Assembly: GCA_002917775.1 (NCBI GenBank)
Contig: KZ627156.1
Coordinates: forward strand, 914,838 to 978,837
Direction of reading: 5' to 3'
DNA: 64,000 bases
DNA from: Glaciozyma antarctica PI12
Lineage: Eukaryota > Basidiomycota > Microbotryomycetes > Kriegeriales > Camptobasidiaceae
The notes beneath the pieces are model-generated. The model searched no databases. It saw only the letters and a list, made by a program, of their open reading frames with translations, and was not told the origin of the DNA. This document shows positions 52,745-63,807 of the stretch, piece by piece (the stretch's first letter is position 1; each line of letters starts with the position of its first letter). Position numbers and translations under genes: made by a program.

Positions 52745-53684
52745 ATGTACGTCCCTGACCTCTTGTAGCTGTGCTGCTCAAAGCTGACAGGCTCTTCGCA
52801 GGTCGCAAGCCTCTCCCCATCTCGCGGCGTACAAGGACCAGGCCATGAAGGTACGTCCGACCGCCGAGCTGTGTCCTCGCTCCTCGCGCCTGGGCCAGCA
52901 GACTATGTTGAGGGTACTATACTGACTACGAACGTAGGAGTTCGCGGCGACGCACAAGACCTTGGAAGCGAAGCGCAGGCAGTTCGTCCTCCTCCACCTC
53001 TCGCACCTGAGGCACCTGCTCACGCCTTCTTCTCGCGCAGGGTGAACGAGAACTATGTGAACCCAGCGACTTTGTACGTACAAGCTCAAGCCAAGGCGCG
53101 CCCCATCCCAACCGTGCGTATCCTCCTCTCCCGATAACCCCTTATTTGAAGTTATCACGCTCAACTCGTCCTCGCAGCTCCTTCTCGCCATCTACTTTGC
53201 CACCTCCTTCTTCCCCGTCCTCACCTTCCTGGTGTGGACCGTTGGAACCATCCTCCTCGTCGGCGGGTCAGCCCTCGCTTTCGCGCTCTTCTGGATCGGC
53301 GTCCTCGTCGCTGGAGCTGGTGCGTTCCTCTCCGGGATGATGGAGGGACAAGGGAGCTGACCAGGTGCGCAAACAGGTCTTGCGCTCTTGGGCACGCTCG
53401 TCGTAACCGGTTTCATTTCCGCTTTCATCGCCTTCTGGACTCTCGCGGCGTACCTCTCGTTCCGTCTCCTCGCGCACGTCACCAAGGCTCCCTCCGTCGG
53501 TCAAGGGATCAAGGTGCGATATTTTCCATCGCATCTCCTTGCAGAAGCTCATTTGCGAGCGCAGGGATTCGATTCGGAAGTCAGGGCGTTCGTCTTTGGT
53601 GGTTCGGCGACGAGCGGAGGGTCGCTCCGGGGAGGACTCGGAGGAACGAGCGACGAGGATGTCAAGGTTCCTGGAGGATCCTGA
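52745..53684 (+). CDS. putative promethin/LDAF1-like membrane protein
   Basis: The start codon is assembled as AT^G from 52745-52746 and 52802 (donor GTACGT, acceptor TTCGCAG), giving MSQASPHLAAYKDQAMK. Next exons: EFAATHKTLEAKRR, VNENYVNPATLYVQAQAKAR, then four closely spaced hydrophobic segments (LLLAIYFATSFFPVLTFLV, TILLVGGSALAFALFWIGV, LALLGTLVVTGFISAFIAF, TLAAYLSFRLL) and a Gly/Ser-rich tail ending KVPGGS. Two helical hairpins in about 90 residues with short polar ends are typical of promethin/LDAF1, the seipin partner at lipid-droplet formation sites, but other small hairpin proteins look alike. If a 31-nt GT-AG stretch at 53515-53545 is spliced out, the C-terminus changes to a basic tail ending at 53724. 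Confidence 0.5.
52747..52801 (+). other. intron splitting the promethin-like start codon (AT^G)
   Basis: AACCAT is followed by donor GTACGTCC; 55 nt later branch GCTGAC and acceptor CGCAG precede GTCGCAAGC. The join gives AACCATGTCG. The unspliced ATG at the same place meets a stop within ten codons, so splicing is needed. Confidence 0.7.
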
Positions 53685-54737
53685 GGAGCACAATGTGCTG
53701 GGGAAGGAGTCTGTATGCGCTTAGTTTCGTTTCTTGGTAACGCAAGTTGTTTTGTTGCCGTGAGCGCGTTTCGCAGTGCGCGACACGGACGCGCGATCCC
53801 TCTGCCCTGCTCTCTCAGCTCTCTTCTTCTCAGGGTGCTCTCCTCTGCGCTTTCGTTCACTCGTCTCCAACGTCGTCGGCTGCGTCGAGGTGCACGTCGG
53901 TCGTCGCTCCCGCATCCGAGATCTTTCGCGAACCGAAACTTGCGAAGGGGCGGGACTTCCGGTTCCCTCCCTCTCAGACAACAAAATCCCTCGTCAAGGA
54001 TCTTCGCTGCCGGCGTGACGCTTCCCGTGCTGGCATTCCTCGTAGATCAGACGTGTCGTGTCTCGGTAGCGTAGAACTTTGCGAGATCTCTCGCACGATG
54101 GGAGTTGAACCAGAGGGTGGAGACGACTCTCGTACGAGGAATAGAGAGCGTGTGAGACTGTATACGCCACCGCAAGATTCAGATCTTCGAGCAGAGAGAG
54201 GAGCGAGGAAGAGTGGGAAAGTGAGGAGGGGACAATTAATGTTTTCTCTCGGATCTTGCTCGCTCCACTCCTCCTGCGGGTCGAGGGCTTGTTCTTCGTC
54301 TGGGCCTGTATTAGTGTTCCAACCTGTTCCAACATCGTGGCCTGCACGGTCAAGACTTTCAATTACTGAGAACTCAAATTGGGCGAAAGGAACGCCGGGG
54401 GTCTGTCTTCTTCTTCCTCTTCCTCCTCCTCCTCACTTCCCCCAGTTGCTTCTACGCGCTTCTTCACGCTCGTTAGAACACCAGTATGTCCAGCCCGCGC
54501 CTTTCAAACTCCTCCTGGAGAATTCTGACCCTCTTTACTCAGCTCCCATCTCAGTTGACCGAGAGACGGGACGACCCCATTTCTCGGGAGCAGTCCAACA
54601 CGAACCAGGTGCGTAACAAAGGTGGGGGCGGGACAGCAGCTAACACAGAAACAACACCGAGCAGTCTCATCCCCTGAGGACGCCTTCACCGCCCACACTC
54701 GACGCGACTCGATCCCCTCCTTGTCCAGGCAGCCCCG
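53685..54737. other. intergenic, probable 5' leader of the next gene
   Basis: About 1 kb with no supported gene. A GT-AG pair at about 54610-54663 could be a leader intron of the large gene starting at 54738. A short open frame from 54486 feeds into it, but in a different phase from the main coding frame. Confidence 0.45.
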
Positions 54738-57700
54738 ATGAACGGGCTTTCGCCCCCAACTTCTCCCCTCTCCCCTCCTCTCGAGTTCCCTCTCCCGCCA
54801 GCCCTTCCGACTACCCCCTCGTCCAAGACGACACGAAACGGCCGCTCGATCCCCTCCCCCATCTGGACTGCCTCCTCCTCTCCTCTCACCTCTCCCTCGA
54901 AGAAAACAAGATCGCCCGGTCAAGGTTTCTCCCCTTCCAAGCTACCTCCCTCGCCCGACCGCAGCATGGAGCTCACGGCCAGAGGGAACGGTGCGTTTGG
55001 GGATCTCGAGCAGGAGGGAGTGGGCGAGACGGGAAGGTCTCAGGCCGGAGGAGGAGCCCGGAGCAACGGTACGATGAGCGCAGGCGAGGGACAAGGCCTC
55101 TCTGGCGCCAGGAGGTCCTCCTCTTCCAAGGATTCGCGTAGGGCCGACAAGGGCGTCTCCCAGGCGTCCCTCCCCACTTCCTCTTCGCGCGGCCACCAGT
55201 ACGCCTCGTCCTCCTACTCGGCATCCAGCGGACCGACGAACCACCACCGGATCAGCAGCCGCAACACTATCCCGTACAACGTCGACTCTCGGTCCAGCGC
55301 GCAGCAGCAGCCCGCAGCTGCACCCAGTCAGGCGAGCCGCTTCCTCCTCACCGTCGTACCGCCTATGCACCTCCCCCACGACCCACCGCACCCCAGGACC
55401 AGTCAGGCATGCTCTGGGTACGGACCTCCCGAGAACTTCAGGTGACTTTTCTCCCATTCCTTCGTGCGCAAGAACTTGGGCCTAACCCCCTCCGTCCTGC
55501 AGGCGCGGAACCCTCATCCCTCTCTACCCGACTCTCTCCTCCCAACTCGCGGCAATCGCACGCGAATATGGCCTCCCCTCGACCGGCGGGCTCGTGCTCT
55601 ACCTTCTCTCCACCTCCGATCCCTCCTCCGCAACCAACGCCGCTCTTCCCGGAACAGCAGGACTCGCAGGCGAGGGAGGACCTAGGATCGGCGAAGAAGC
55701 GTGGAGTCTTTTGTGGGGCAGGTTGTTCGAGGAGGACGAGGAGGAGATCTTGAGGGAGAACGAAAGCGCGACGGACGAGGAGTACGAGGAGATCGCTCCG
55801 CCCGTCCCTCCTATCCCTCTCTCCCACCTCGCCAATATCTCCCATCTCCACGACCTCCAGGACGACGGCGTCGCAGCAGCGGAGACGGCGTCCTCGACTC
55901 CGCTCTCGGAGCGACGAATGGCTTCGGATTCCGACGCGCCCCCTTACTCGGATGGAGAGCACGAGCGGACGAGGACGAGCTTTTCGAGCGACGCGGATGG
56001 ATCAGTCTACTCGCAGTGGCCGGAGCAGGACGTAGCAGGGACCCGCGGGACGCGACAAGGCAGCACCTCGACTTCGGCAGGACGTCGACCTAGCGCCACC
56101 TCCTCGCGCTTCGGGATCGGACGAGGCCCTCCCCCCAGTCTTCCCTCCTCCGCCACCAAGACGCGCGGCACGAAAGGCCTCTCGTCCTTCTCCACCTCTT
56201 CCCAACCCAACCTCCGCCAATCCTCCCGCCAATCCGTCACCTCCACCCGCTCCCTCCATTCCCGCTCGTACCTTAACCTCTACGCCGGCTCAGGTCGCTC
56301 CACTTCCACCGGATCGTACTCTGCCGCCCCGCTCGGTGGAGCGGGATACGGAACCTCGATCGTCGTTGGAAAGGTCGAGTTCGATATCGACTGGAGACCA
56401 GGTGGTACGAGCCGATGGTTCGAAGGCTGGGTCGAAGCGGCCGAGAATGCCAATTCGAGCGCGATGCCGAGTCCGTACGTCGAGGAGCCGAGCGACGGAG
56501 GAGAGCGAACGAACGTCGCTGCGAGTGTGCCGATGGGGGCGACGAGGTTGGACGGACCGGCGTCGAGGCAGGAGCTGTACCTTCCTAACCTCGTCGGACT
56601 TCGGAGGACGAACGAGGATCACTGCGAGGTCGTCGAGCGGCAGCCTGCGCCCGAGATGCGGATTCGAACGGCGAGCGGGAGGTCGAGAGCGGTCGAATCC
56701 GACATGTCGGGGTACTCGATCGCAGCCGTCGCAGGCCACTCTGCCGAGGACGACGTGCCGATCAGGACCGCGTCTCCTTCGCCGTCGAGGTTGTCGATGA
56801 GGTCGAGGTCTTCGTCGATTCTCAGTCCCGTCGAGGAGGGCGTCTCGCATTCGTCCTTCTCCCCCGACGTCGAGCAGCAAGGCTACGCTCCCATCTCCGC
56901 GAACGACGAGCAAGGCCACTCCTCCCTCTCGAACGGCGACGACGGTGGTTACGCACCGCTTTCGAACGGAGACGATCAGGGCTACGCGCCTCTCGACGAC
57001 GCCGAGTTCGACCTACGACCTACTTCCGCGCAAGGAAAGCGTCAGGTCGGAAGGTGATTCGCTCCCGTCGGAGTACGACGAGGCAGGAGTGGATCAGCGG
57101 ACGCCGGTCGACCCCCTCGGCGACGTCTTCCCGAGCGACGAGGCGACCTGGCAAACGATTGGCGTCGCGCCTGCTGCCGAGGAGGAGGAGGAGGAGTTGC
57201 GGAGGGAGTCGAGGGAGCTGGCGATGCTTGAGACGACGGGGTTGGGGATCATGGGAGCGCGAGTCGAGGACCTCGCGGCGCCGGAAGGAGTGCTTGAACG
57301 CCGGGAGCAGGACGAGACGAACGACGAAGCTGGACTCCCTCCGCCGCAGGACGACGTTTCCGACATTGTCAACCTCCTCAAGTCGGGTCAGTCGGAGAAC
57401 AAGAACGACCCCGTCAACCTCGCTTCGCCCATCCACCTCTCCTCCTCCACTTTCGAATCCGCCAAGTCGAACCGCGATTCGTTGACCCCGCGCGTCGCTC
57501 AGCTCATCGACGACGACGACGACCTCGCTACCTCGTCCGGACGCGCTCCCTCCGTCACCGACTCTCCCCCGACGTCGATCTCGGACCGCTCCGCACAAGT
57601 TCAGCGGAGGGGCGTCTACGATTGGACGCGGTCACCGATATTGGACGGCGACGCGATAGACCTCACCCAGGTCGTCGCAGCCTCGCCCGTCGTCTTCCCT

Positions 57701-59637
57701 CCGACGGCGGAGGCTTCTCCCGTCGTCAAGCGAGATCTCGTCCCCGGCAACAACCACCGCGAATCCCAGCGGAACTCGTCGATCGGGCTCATGGAGGATC
57801 TGGACGACTTGGAGCGCGCGCTCCTTTAGCTTTCGCCGAGGAATGGGAACCGCTCGCGTGGTGGCTCGTCGCAGAACGGGATCCCTCTCTTCACCGCCCC
57901 TCTCCCCTTCACGATGGACGCCCCAGCTCACGACGAGCGCGCGATCGAGACTTCCGAAGAGTCTTTCGAGTCGCCCGCTCTCGACGTCCTCCAGGTCGTC
58001 GACTCCCAGACGACTTCGCCCAACGACTCGGTCCCCACTTCCCCTCTCCTCGCCTCTCGTCCCGTCTACGTCTACCCGACTTCGGCTGGAGGACGTTCGG
58101 TACCGAACGCGGCGCCAAGTCGACCCGAGGGACACGCTCGTACGCTGACGGGGGAGATACCAGGCTACGAAAAGGAGTCCGAGCCTGCTCCCTCTTCGGC
58201 GGTTGAGGTCACGGATGCCGCTCCTTTCCTCCCACCACAAGCGGCTGTCGCTCCTCAGTCGCCACCGCCGACTCAGGAGATCGATCTCACCGCAGCGAGG
58301 ACGCCTCGTACCTCCAGCCTAGCGAAGATCGCTGCCGTCCCCGCATCGCCGGTCGCTTCTCCCGCCCTGCCCGCGCCGGCGTCGACGGACGACCAGCGCG
58401 TTTCAAGAGCCCTACCGCCCGTCCCCTTTGCCGGATCTCCCACCACGAGCGAGCCGCCTCTCGTCCCAACTCCTTCGACTTCGCGATCACCTGTCCTCAA
58501 ATCGCTGCGATCGAACGTGGCGGCGTGGAAGAGCGACAAGGGCGACAAGGCGCCCAACTCGTCGAAGAAGAGGTCCTCGGAGCCGGGCGAGAGCGAGGCG
58601 AAGAGCTCGTTCTTCCAGAAGCCGGCGCGCAAGCTCAACGCGTTCTTGAGGAAGCGGAGCGATTGTGAGTTGCCCTCCTTCGTCGCGTTCTGCGCCCGCT
58701 GACCATCGTTCCTCGACAGCTTCTCCCGACCACCCCGACTCGTCCCTGAGTTCCGATTTCCCGCCTGTCGAGGTCCCCGTCGTCGAGCTGCCCAAGACGA
58801 GCCAGTCCAACCTTCCCCCCATCATCACCACCGGCCCTCGCGACAGTTTCCCCCGCGTCCCCCTCACTCCCACCTCGCCAGCGTCGTCCCCGCCCGCCTC
58901 CGCCTCCCTCGCTCCGCCCTCCTCCTATACCCACCAGCAGGACCCATCCTCTGTCTCCACCCCAGGCCAGCAACTTCGCTCAGTCGGCTCGACAGAGTCC
59001 TTCACCTCCGCCATGGCCTCCCTCGCCGCCCCCGTCTCCGAGGACACGGAAGCGCTTCCCGGCCTCCCTCCCCTCCCCTACAACTCTCGCGACGTCGCTC
59101 TCTCCTCCCCTCGGAGCGAATACGCTCCTCCCACGCCCACCGCTCCAGGACCGTCGATGCGCTACCCCGCTTCGGCGCCCGCTACGCCCGCCGGATGGAC
59201 GAAGAGCGCCGAAGCTGGCTCAAGCCGCTTTGGACGCCAGAGGCCGAAGCATCGCCTGAGCGCGGATATCGACAACCTCCTGCTGCAGATGAACGAGATC
59301 GACTTTGGCGACGACGATTCGTTCGACGATAGGACCGAGTCGGAGTCGGAGGCTTCGACGTCTCAGCATCGAGGAGTCGGAGGGTCGTCCACTCCGATCG
59401 TGGTGCTTTCGCCCGTGAGCGAGGCGGACGGGGCAGGGGACGCTGCTGAGCATCTTCGCTTCGATGCACCGGCGAGTGGGACGACGACTCCTTTGGAGGA
59501 GGAGGACGTCGGAGGGTACAGTCAATTGGGGAGCATGATGACTACCTTAGGCCCTGAGTGCGTTCTTTTCGTTCCTCGTTGTGCTGCGTGCGAACTGACT
59601 TTTGCTTTTCTCCAGATCTCCGCCAGCGAGCGCATGA
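54738..59637 (+). CDS. very large conserved but uncharacterised fungal protein, mostly disordered
   Basis: Starts at ATG 54738 (MNGLSPPTSPLSPPLEFPLP). The only folded-looking conserved part is LLTVVPPMHLPHDPPHPRTS, GYGPPENFR, and, after a 60-nt intron, RGTLIPLYPTLSSQLAAIAR with EYGLPSTGGLVLYLLS (about 55345-55620). A later short domain has TSIVVGKVEFDIDWRPGGTS. The rest, over 1,300 residues, is Ser/Pro/acidic, with GYAPLSNGDD-type repeats at 56885-57000, a basic helix KPARKLNAFLRKRSD, and PKHRLSADIDNLLLQMNEID near the end. The last splice gives GPESPPASA and a stop at 59637. Continuity needs one surplus base corrected at 57012-57013 and meets an in-frame TAG at 57827-57829; alternatively these mark two adjacent genes. 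No function is known to me. Confidence 0.6.
56880..57005 (+). repeat. degenerate coding repeats of GYAPLSNGDD type
   Basis: Four imperfect units: QGYAPISANDE, QGHSSLSNGDD, GGYAPLSNGDD and QGYAPLDDAE. The reading-frame break at 57012-57013 lies directly after the last unit, where CGACCTA occurs in near-tandem. Confidence 0.65.
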
Positions 59638-59846
59638 GTACCCTTACTTATATACTCCCCCCACCATCTGTGTTTCTTTGCTATCACCTGTACTGGAATC
59701 GAGCATAACGAGGTACCAATCGCGTCGGTCGTCGATCCTGCTTCTGCGCAGCTCTCCGACTTCATGCTCTCCTCCACTACTCGCCACGCGTGCTCAGAAA
59801 AGGTAATTACGACACGCAAGAGTACATCTCCTCCGGTCCTCCGCTC

Positions 59847-61395
59847 CTACTTCAGTAGCTCCGCAAGCCTCCGCTCTTCAGCCGTCGCCAGATTCACCAT
59901 CCCATCCATCCGCACCGCCTCGACCTTCACCATGTCAATCTCGTCAGTTATCGCCCGCAGGAAACAAGTAGGAACACGCACCGCAGCGCTCACAAAGTTC
60001 TTGTCGAACAATAAACCCTTGCCTGCGTTCGCAAGGAGGTTCAGCGAGCGGTTTCGCGAACGGATGGGAGGACTGACAGGGGCCTGGTTCGTCGAAGTGA
60101 ACGTAGCCTGTGATCTTCGCTCGGCACAGATCTGCACGAAAGAGCGAGGTCAGCGACGCGCGTCGACGTTTGAAGAAAGAGCGAAAGACGCACAACAGCT
60201 CTTCTGCCCGCACCCCGAATTCGAGCACGTAATCTGCTCGCCCTCATCAGCCCTCATGTAATGATGCGAGGAGGAATGGACGCACGCTATTGCAGCCATC
60301 ACTCTTGACGAACGGTTTCCTGCACTTGCCCGGACATCGTCGAATGAACGAGCTACTCATCGCTTCCTGGAGGACGTGGAGTGGAGCGGGGTAGGCCTGG
60401 GCGCACGATTGAGGGAAGTGGGCGGGGTGCTTGCAGGATAGGCAGGTGATTTTGCGGCAGGACTGTGGGAGGGTGTTAGCGAGATTGGGGAGAAGAGGGA
60501 GGGACGGACGGGGTTGAGGCATTCGAGAGTTTGGCCGGTGGGGTCGTCGAGGATTACGGCGTATGGGCAGTGAATGCGATTTATGGAGTTAGCCGATTGG
60601 AGAAGGGAAGGAGGAGGGAGGAGAACGAACGGGCAGGAAGCGAGACCTTCGACGGAGGCGATATCGGCGTCCATGCGAAGCTTTTCGAGGTGTCCCAATT
60701 GATGCTGGTCGAGGAACTTGCGTGTTTCCTCTGGACTATACGCAACGACGCAATCATCCACAGCGAGACAAGCGAGCGAAGCATCCAGCTGCCCGAACGC
60801 CACCAGCGTCCCAGTCCTCGCGCATTCCGCACAAATAAGGTGACCCTGCGAAGTTCGTTCATAAAGTCCTCGTACGGCGAGAAGAAGCGACGTACCTCGG
60901 GACACTGGACCATCAGCTCCCCACTCCAGTTCTCCCCATAGCAAACCTCGCACTGCAGCACCCCATTCGCCCCCCTCAGCTCCTCCTCCTCCACCCTCCT
61001 CACCTCCTCCTCCTCTGTCCTCCTCCTCACCTCCTCCTCCTCCCTTTCCCTCCTCTGGAGCCTCCTCACGAAATACTCGTCCTCCCTCCGCCGAAGCTCT
61101 CGCTCCCGTTCCTCGAGCCGTTCCGCCTCCAGCAACGATCGCACCGCACGCTCGTCCGCCTCGATTTGTGCTCTGATTTCGTGAGCTCGGTGCATAGTAG
61201 GAGGAATAGGAGGGAGGACCTTGTCGTGCTCGGTGATGGTAGGGAACTCGGGGAGAGCGTCGGAGGTGAAGGGTTGGCGAGAGGGTGTGGGGGGAAGGGC
61301 TGGGGCTGGGGAGTTAGCTGGGGTCAAGAAGGGGTAGGGGATGTCTTACGCTTGTGCTCGCGCTTTAGAGTGAGAGTGCGGAGCTTGGCGAGCAT
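59847..61395 (-). CDS. RBR-type E3 ubiquitin ligase (RING-IBR-RING)
   Basis: Starts at ATG 61395 (MLAKLRTLTLKREHK), spliced to PLPPTPSRQPFTSDALPEFP. A long charged coiled coil follows (RRREDEYFVRRLQRREREEE). The RING1-like motif is LQCEVCYGENWSGELMVQCP joined to GHLICAECARTGTLVAFG; then LASCPF, CPYAVILDDPTGQTLECLNP, the IBR CRKITCLSCKHPAHFPQSC, and the catalytic-RING2-type CPGKCRKPFVKSDGCN followed by further Cys/His exons (ITCSNSGCGQ) and the C-terminus NLATAEERRLAELLK at 59847. The spacing resembles the RNF216/TRIAD3 class, in which RING2 transfers ubiquitin through a catalytic cysteine. Ten or so introns. The RING-H2 gene lies divergently about 580 bp away. Confidence 0.88.
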
Positions 61396-61977
61396 GGCCA
61401 AAGCGAGCCTGGTGAGGAGAGGGGTTCCGAGGAATGCACGGCGGTTCGTAGCTGCTCAAGTCGCCCTGCGAGAGAGGCCGATGGGTGGCTGTGAGTTAAG
61501 CACGCGTGTGCGATGATGAGCCTGTTTGGGAGAGAGTCTTGATGAGAGGAGAAGCTCGAGTTGGCTCGCGGATTTGAGCGTACACGACGAGAAGGCTGTG
61601 AGCTCTCTCGCGTTCAGTAGTTGGCATCCAGAGCAAGGCCGAATCTTTACAAGCTGATTCCAACTAGCACGTCGCGGTAGTTGATCAAAGCAAGGATCAA
61701 TACAGCTCTCAAACGAGAGAAGAACAGCTGGAGAGACGCAAAAGACGCAATGCGTTGAGCAATCTCCAGCAGCCGTCGAAGTCGTGGAAGGACTGCAGGG
61801 AACATTGTTGAGAGCTCGCCAGCCAGATTCAAAGCTTGATACTGAGCTGGTAGAAGCTGAAAAGAGCAGCCTGAGCTCCCCACAGTCTAGTCGAAACAGC
61901 AACTCGCGAGAATCGAATCGTCTCGACGGTCTCTCCCTCAGCCACAACACTCGACCACTCCAACTCACCGCCACCGC
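61396..61977. promoter_or_regulatory. divergent region between the RBR and RING-H2 ligase genes
   Basis: Shared upstream region of two ubiquitin-ligase genes. No supported coding frame. The stretch around 61470-61520 contains a splice-like acceptor on the minus strand, so part may be the RBR leader. Confidence 0.45.
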
Positions 61978-63557
61978 ATGGAGACAAGCCAAGCAACTCC
62001 CGCCGCTCAAGAACGAGCTGCCCCACTCTGGTTCTGCCACGTACGCACCCCGCTCGTCCAAGTCATCGGGCCGGAGAGAGCTGACCGCCTCACAGGAGTG
62101 CCAGGCCGAGATGACTCCTCTACGCGTCCCAAGCGCAATCTGTGCAGTCTGCCGTGGCAGCTTTGTCGAAGAGGTACACTTCTCCCTCTCCCCCGCCCCC
62201 ACTCCAGCTGACGTCTCCTCTGCTCAGATCGAGAACGCCTCTGACGATCCGCGCGCCTTCGACCCCGAGGGTCCACCTCTCCCTCGCTGGGATCCCAACG
62301 ACCCACCAGCCATTTACCAATTCGTCACCCCCGGCGGACGGACGACGGTCCTCGCGTCGCCGAACCCCGCCAACCCTGTGAATGCACTCATGGCGGCGCT
62401 GGGTTTCCCGCTGCCTGCGCCGAGGGGAGAAGCGAGGGGATTGCCGGCTGGGAGCGTGAGGATAGACGAGGCGGATCCTGGAGATCCGGATGAGGTGGGA
62501 GTGGGAGGGAGTGGTGCTGGAGGTCGGGCGAGGGGGGCGCGAGGACAGGCGCAGGGGGGACAAGAGGTGCCGATTAGGAACCTGGCTAGGTACGTCCTCA
62601 GGCAGCGCTGGAGTATGCGGGAGCAGGATCGCTGACCCTCGCGCGCAGCTTCCTCGGCGAAGCGTTCAGAGCGCCACCAGCACATCCGGCGGACGACATG
62701 AACAACAACCCTTTCGCCGAAGGCCACGACGCACTCGAACCAGAAGATCGGCGACAGCGTGCTCGGTCGGAGGAACAGCAGCAGGAGCCGTTGCCATTTC
62801 CGAACTTGGGCGGTGGAGTCGGGCGATTGGATGGGGGACAGGGGGCGACGCCTCTGAGCTACCTCTTCTCGCTGCTCAACTCGTTTGGCGTCAACATGGG
62901 AGGAGGGCAAGCTGGGAACTATGCGTGGGGCGAGGCTGACTTCCAGCAGATTCTGAACGACTTGATGGAGCAGGTTCGTCGCTCGAAGGAGGAAGGGATT
63001 GGGTTCGCACGAGCTAATCCTGTCGTTGCGTTCTCAGGCCGCCGGACGAGCAGGACCCCAACCAGCGACGGAGGACATCATCGCCGACCAAGTCCGTCTA
63101 ATCGTCACCCAATCTATCCTGGGTGAGTCCTTCGCCCCGCTCCCACACCAGCGCGCTGAACGCTCCTCGCAGACCTCGGAGCGATCCACGAATGCGCCAT
63201 CTGCCGCGATAGCTACGAGCTCAACGACGAAGTCCTCTCCCTCGAATGCAAGCACGCCTTCCACCCCGACTGCGTTAAACAATGGCTTCGCACAAGCGGG
63301 ACTTGCCCCGTCTGGTCCGTCCCTCCCCTCCCTCCTCAACACGCAGCTAACCCCCTTACAGCCGTCACCAACTCGTTCCCCAGCCTAGCGCCGACGGGGC
63401 TCCCGCTGCGGACCCCACGCCATCGATTTTGCAAGCTGCCGTCCCTCCTCCTTCGGCGGCGCAGGGATCGGCGATGCAGGGATCGGCGCTGCCGGGAGGG
63501 TTTCCGGGGGAGGGGAGAGAGGACGAGGAGATGCCTGAGTTGGAGGATCTGGACTAG
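61978..63557 (+). CDS. RING-H2 E3 ubiquitin ligase (RNF126/RNF115-like)
   Basis: Starts at ATG 61978 (METSQATPAAQERAAPLWFC). Splicing joins WFCH to ECQAEMTPLRVPS and AICAVCRGSFVEE, forming the N-terminal four-Cys zinc ribbon typical of RNF126/BCA2 proteins, which binds ubiquitin. A disordered middle follows (PIRNLARFLGEAFRAPPAHP, FGVNMGGGQAGNYAWG), then the segment ATEDIIADQVRLIVTQSIL. The RING-H2 is intact: HECAICRDSYELNDEVLSLE, CKHAFHPDCVKQWLRTSGTC, PVCRHQLVP (C2-C-H-H-C-C2 order), completed across a small intron. The tail is acidic (REDEEMPELEDLD), with the stop at 63557. Likely a cytosolic ligase in protein quality control or trafficking. Confidence 0.92.
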
Positions 63558-63807
63558 TAGCGAGGGAGGGGTTCGTTTGTTTTCGCTTTTGTAATATGCT
63601 CTCGCTCGCAATTCATGATGTCGATACAAAGATGCGAAGTGTGCACTTGGGAACGTCGAAGCGGTATCGTATTGCGAAAGAGCATGCGGCCCTCCTTGAT
63701 CCTCCCCACCAACTCGAAATCTGAAGGAACGGCGTCAGCTGCGGTCGTGAAAGCGTCGAGAGGGACGCACCCTCGTCTCGTTGTAGAGAGCTCATAGCTC
63801 CTAGCTC

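Noticed and set aside
54060-54130. tRNA-like T-arm (GGTTCAACTCCC on the minus strand)
   Set aside because: The flanking bases do not form a five-base T stem, and no matching anticodon or acceptor arm was found.
57622-58206. alternate plus frame reading LAFAEEWEPLAWWLVAERD as an exon
   Set aside because: It is tryptophan-rich by chance in the off frame. The frame shared by both sides of the TAG is longer and has the codon and residue make-up of the rest of the gene.
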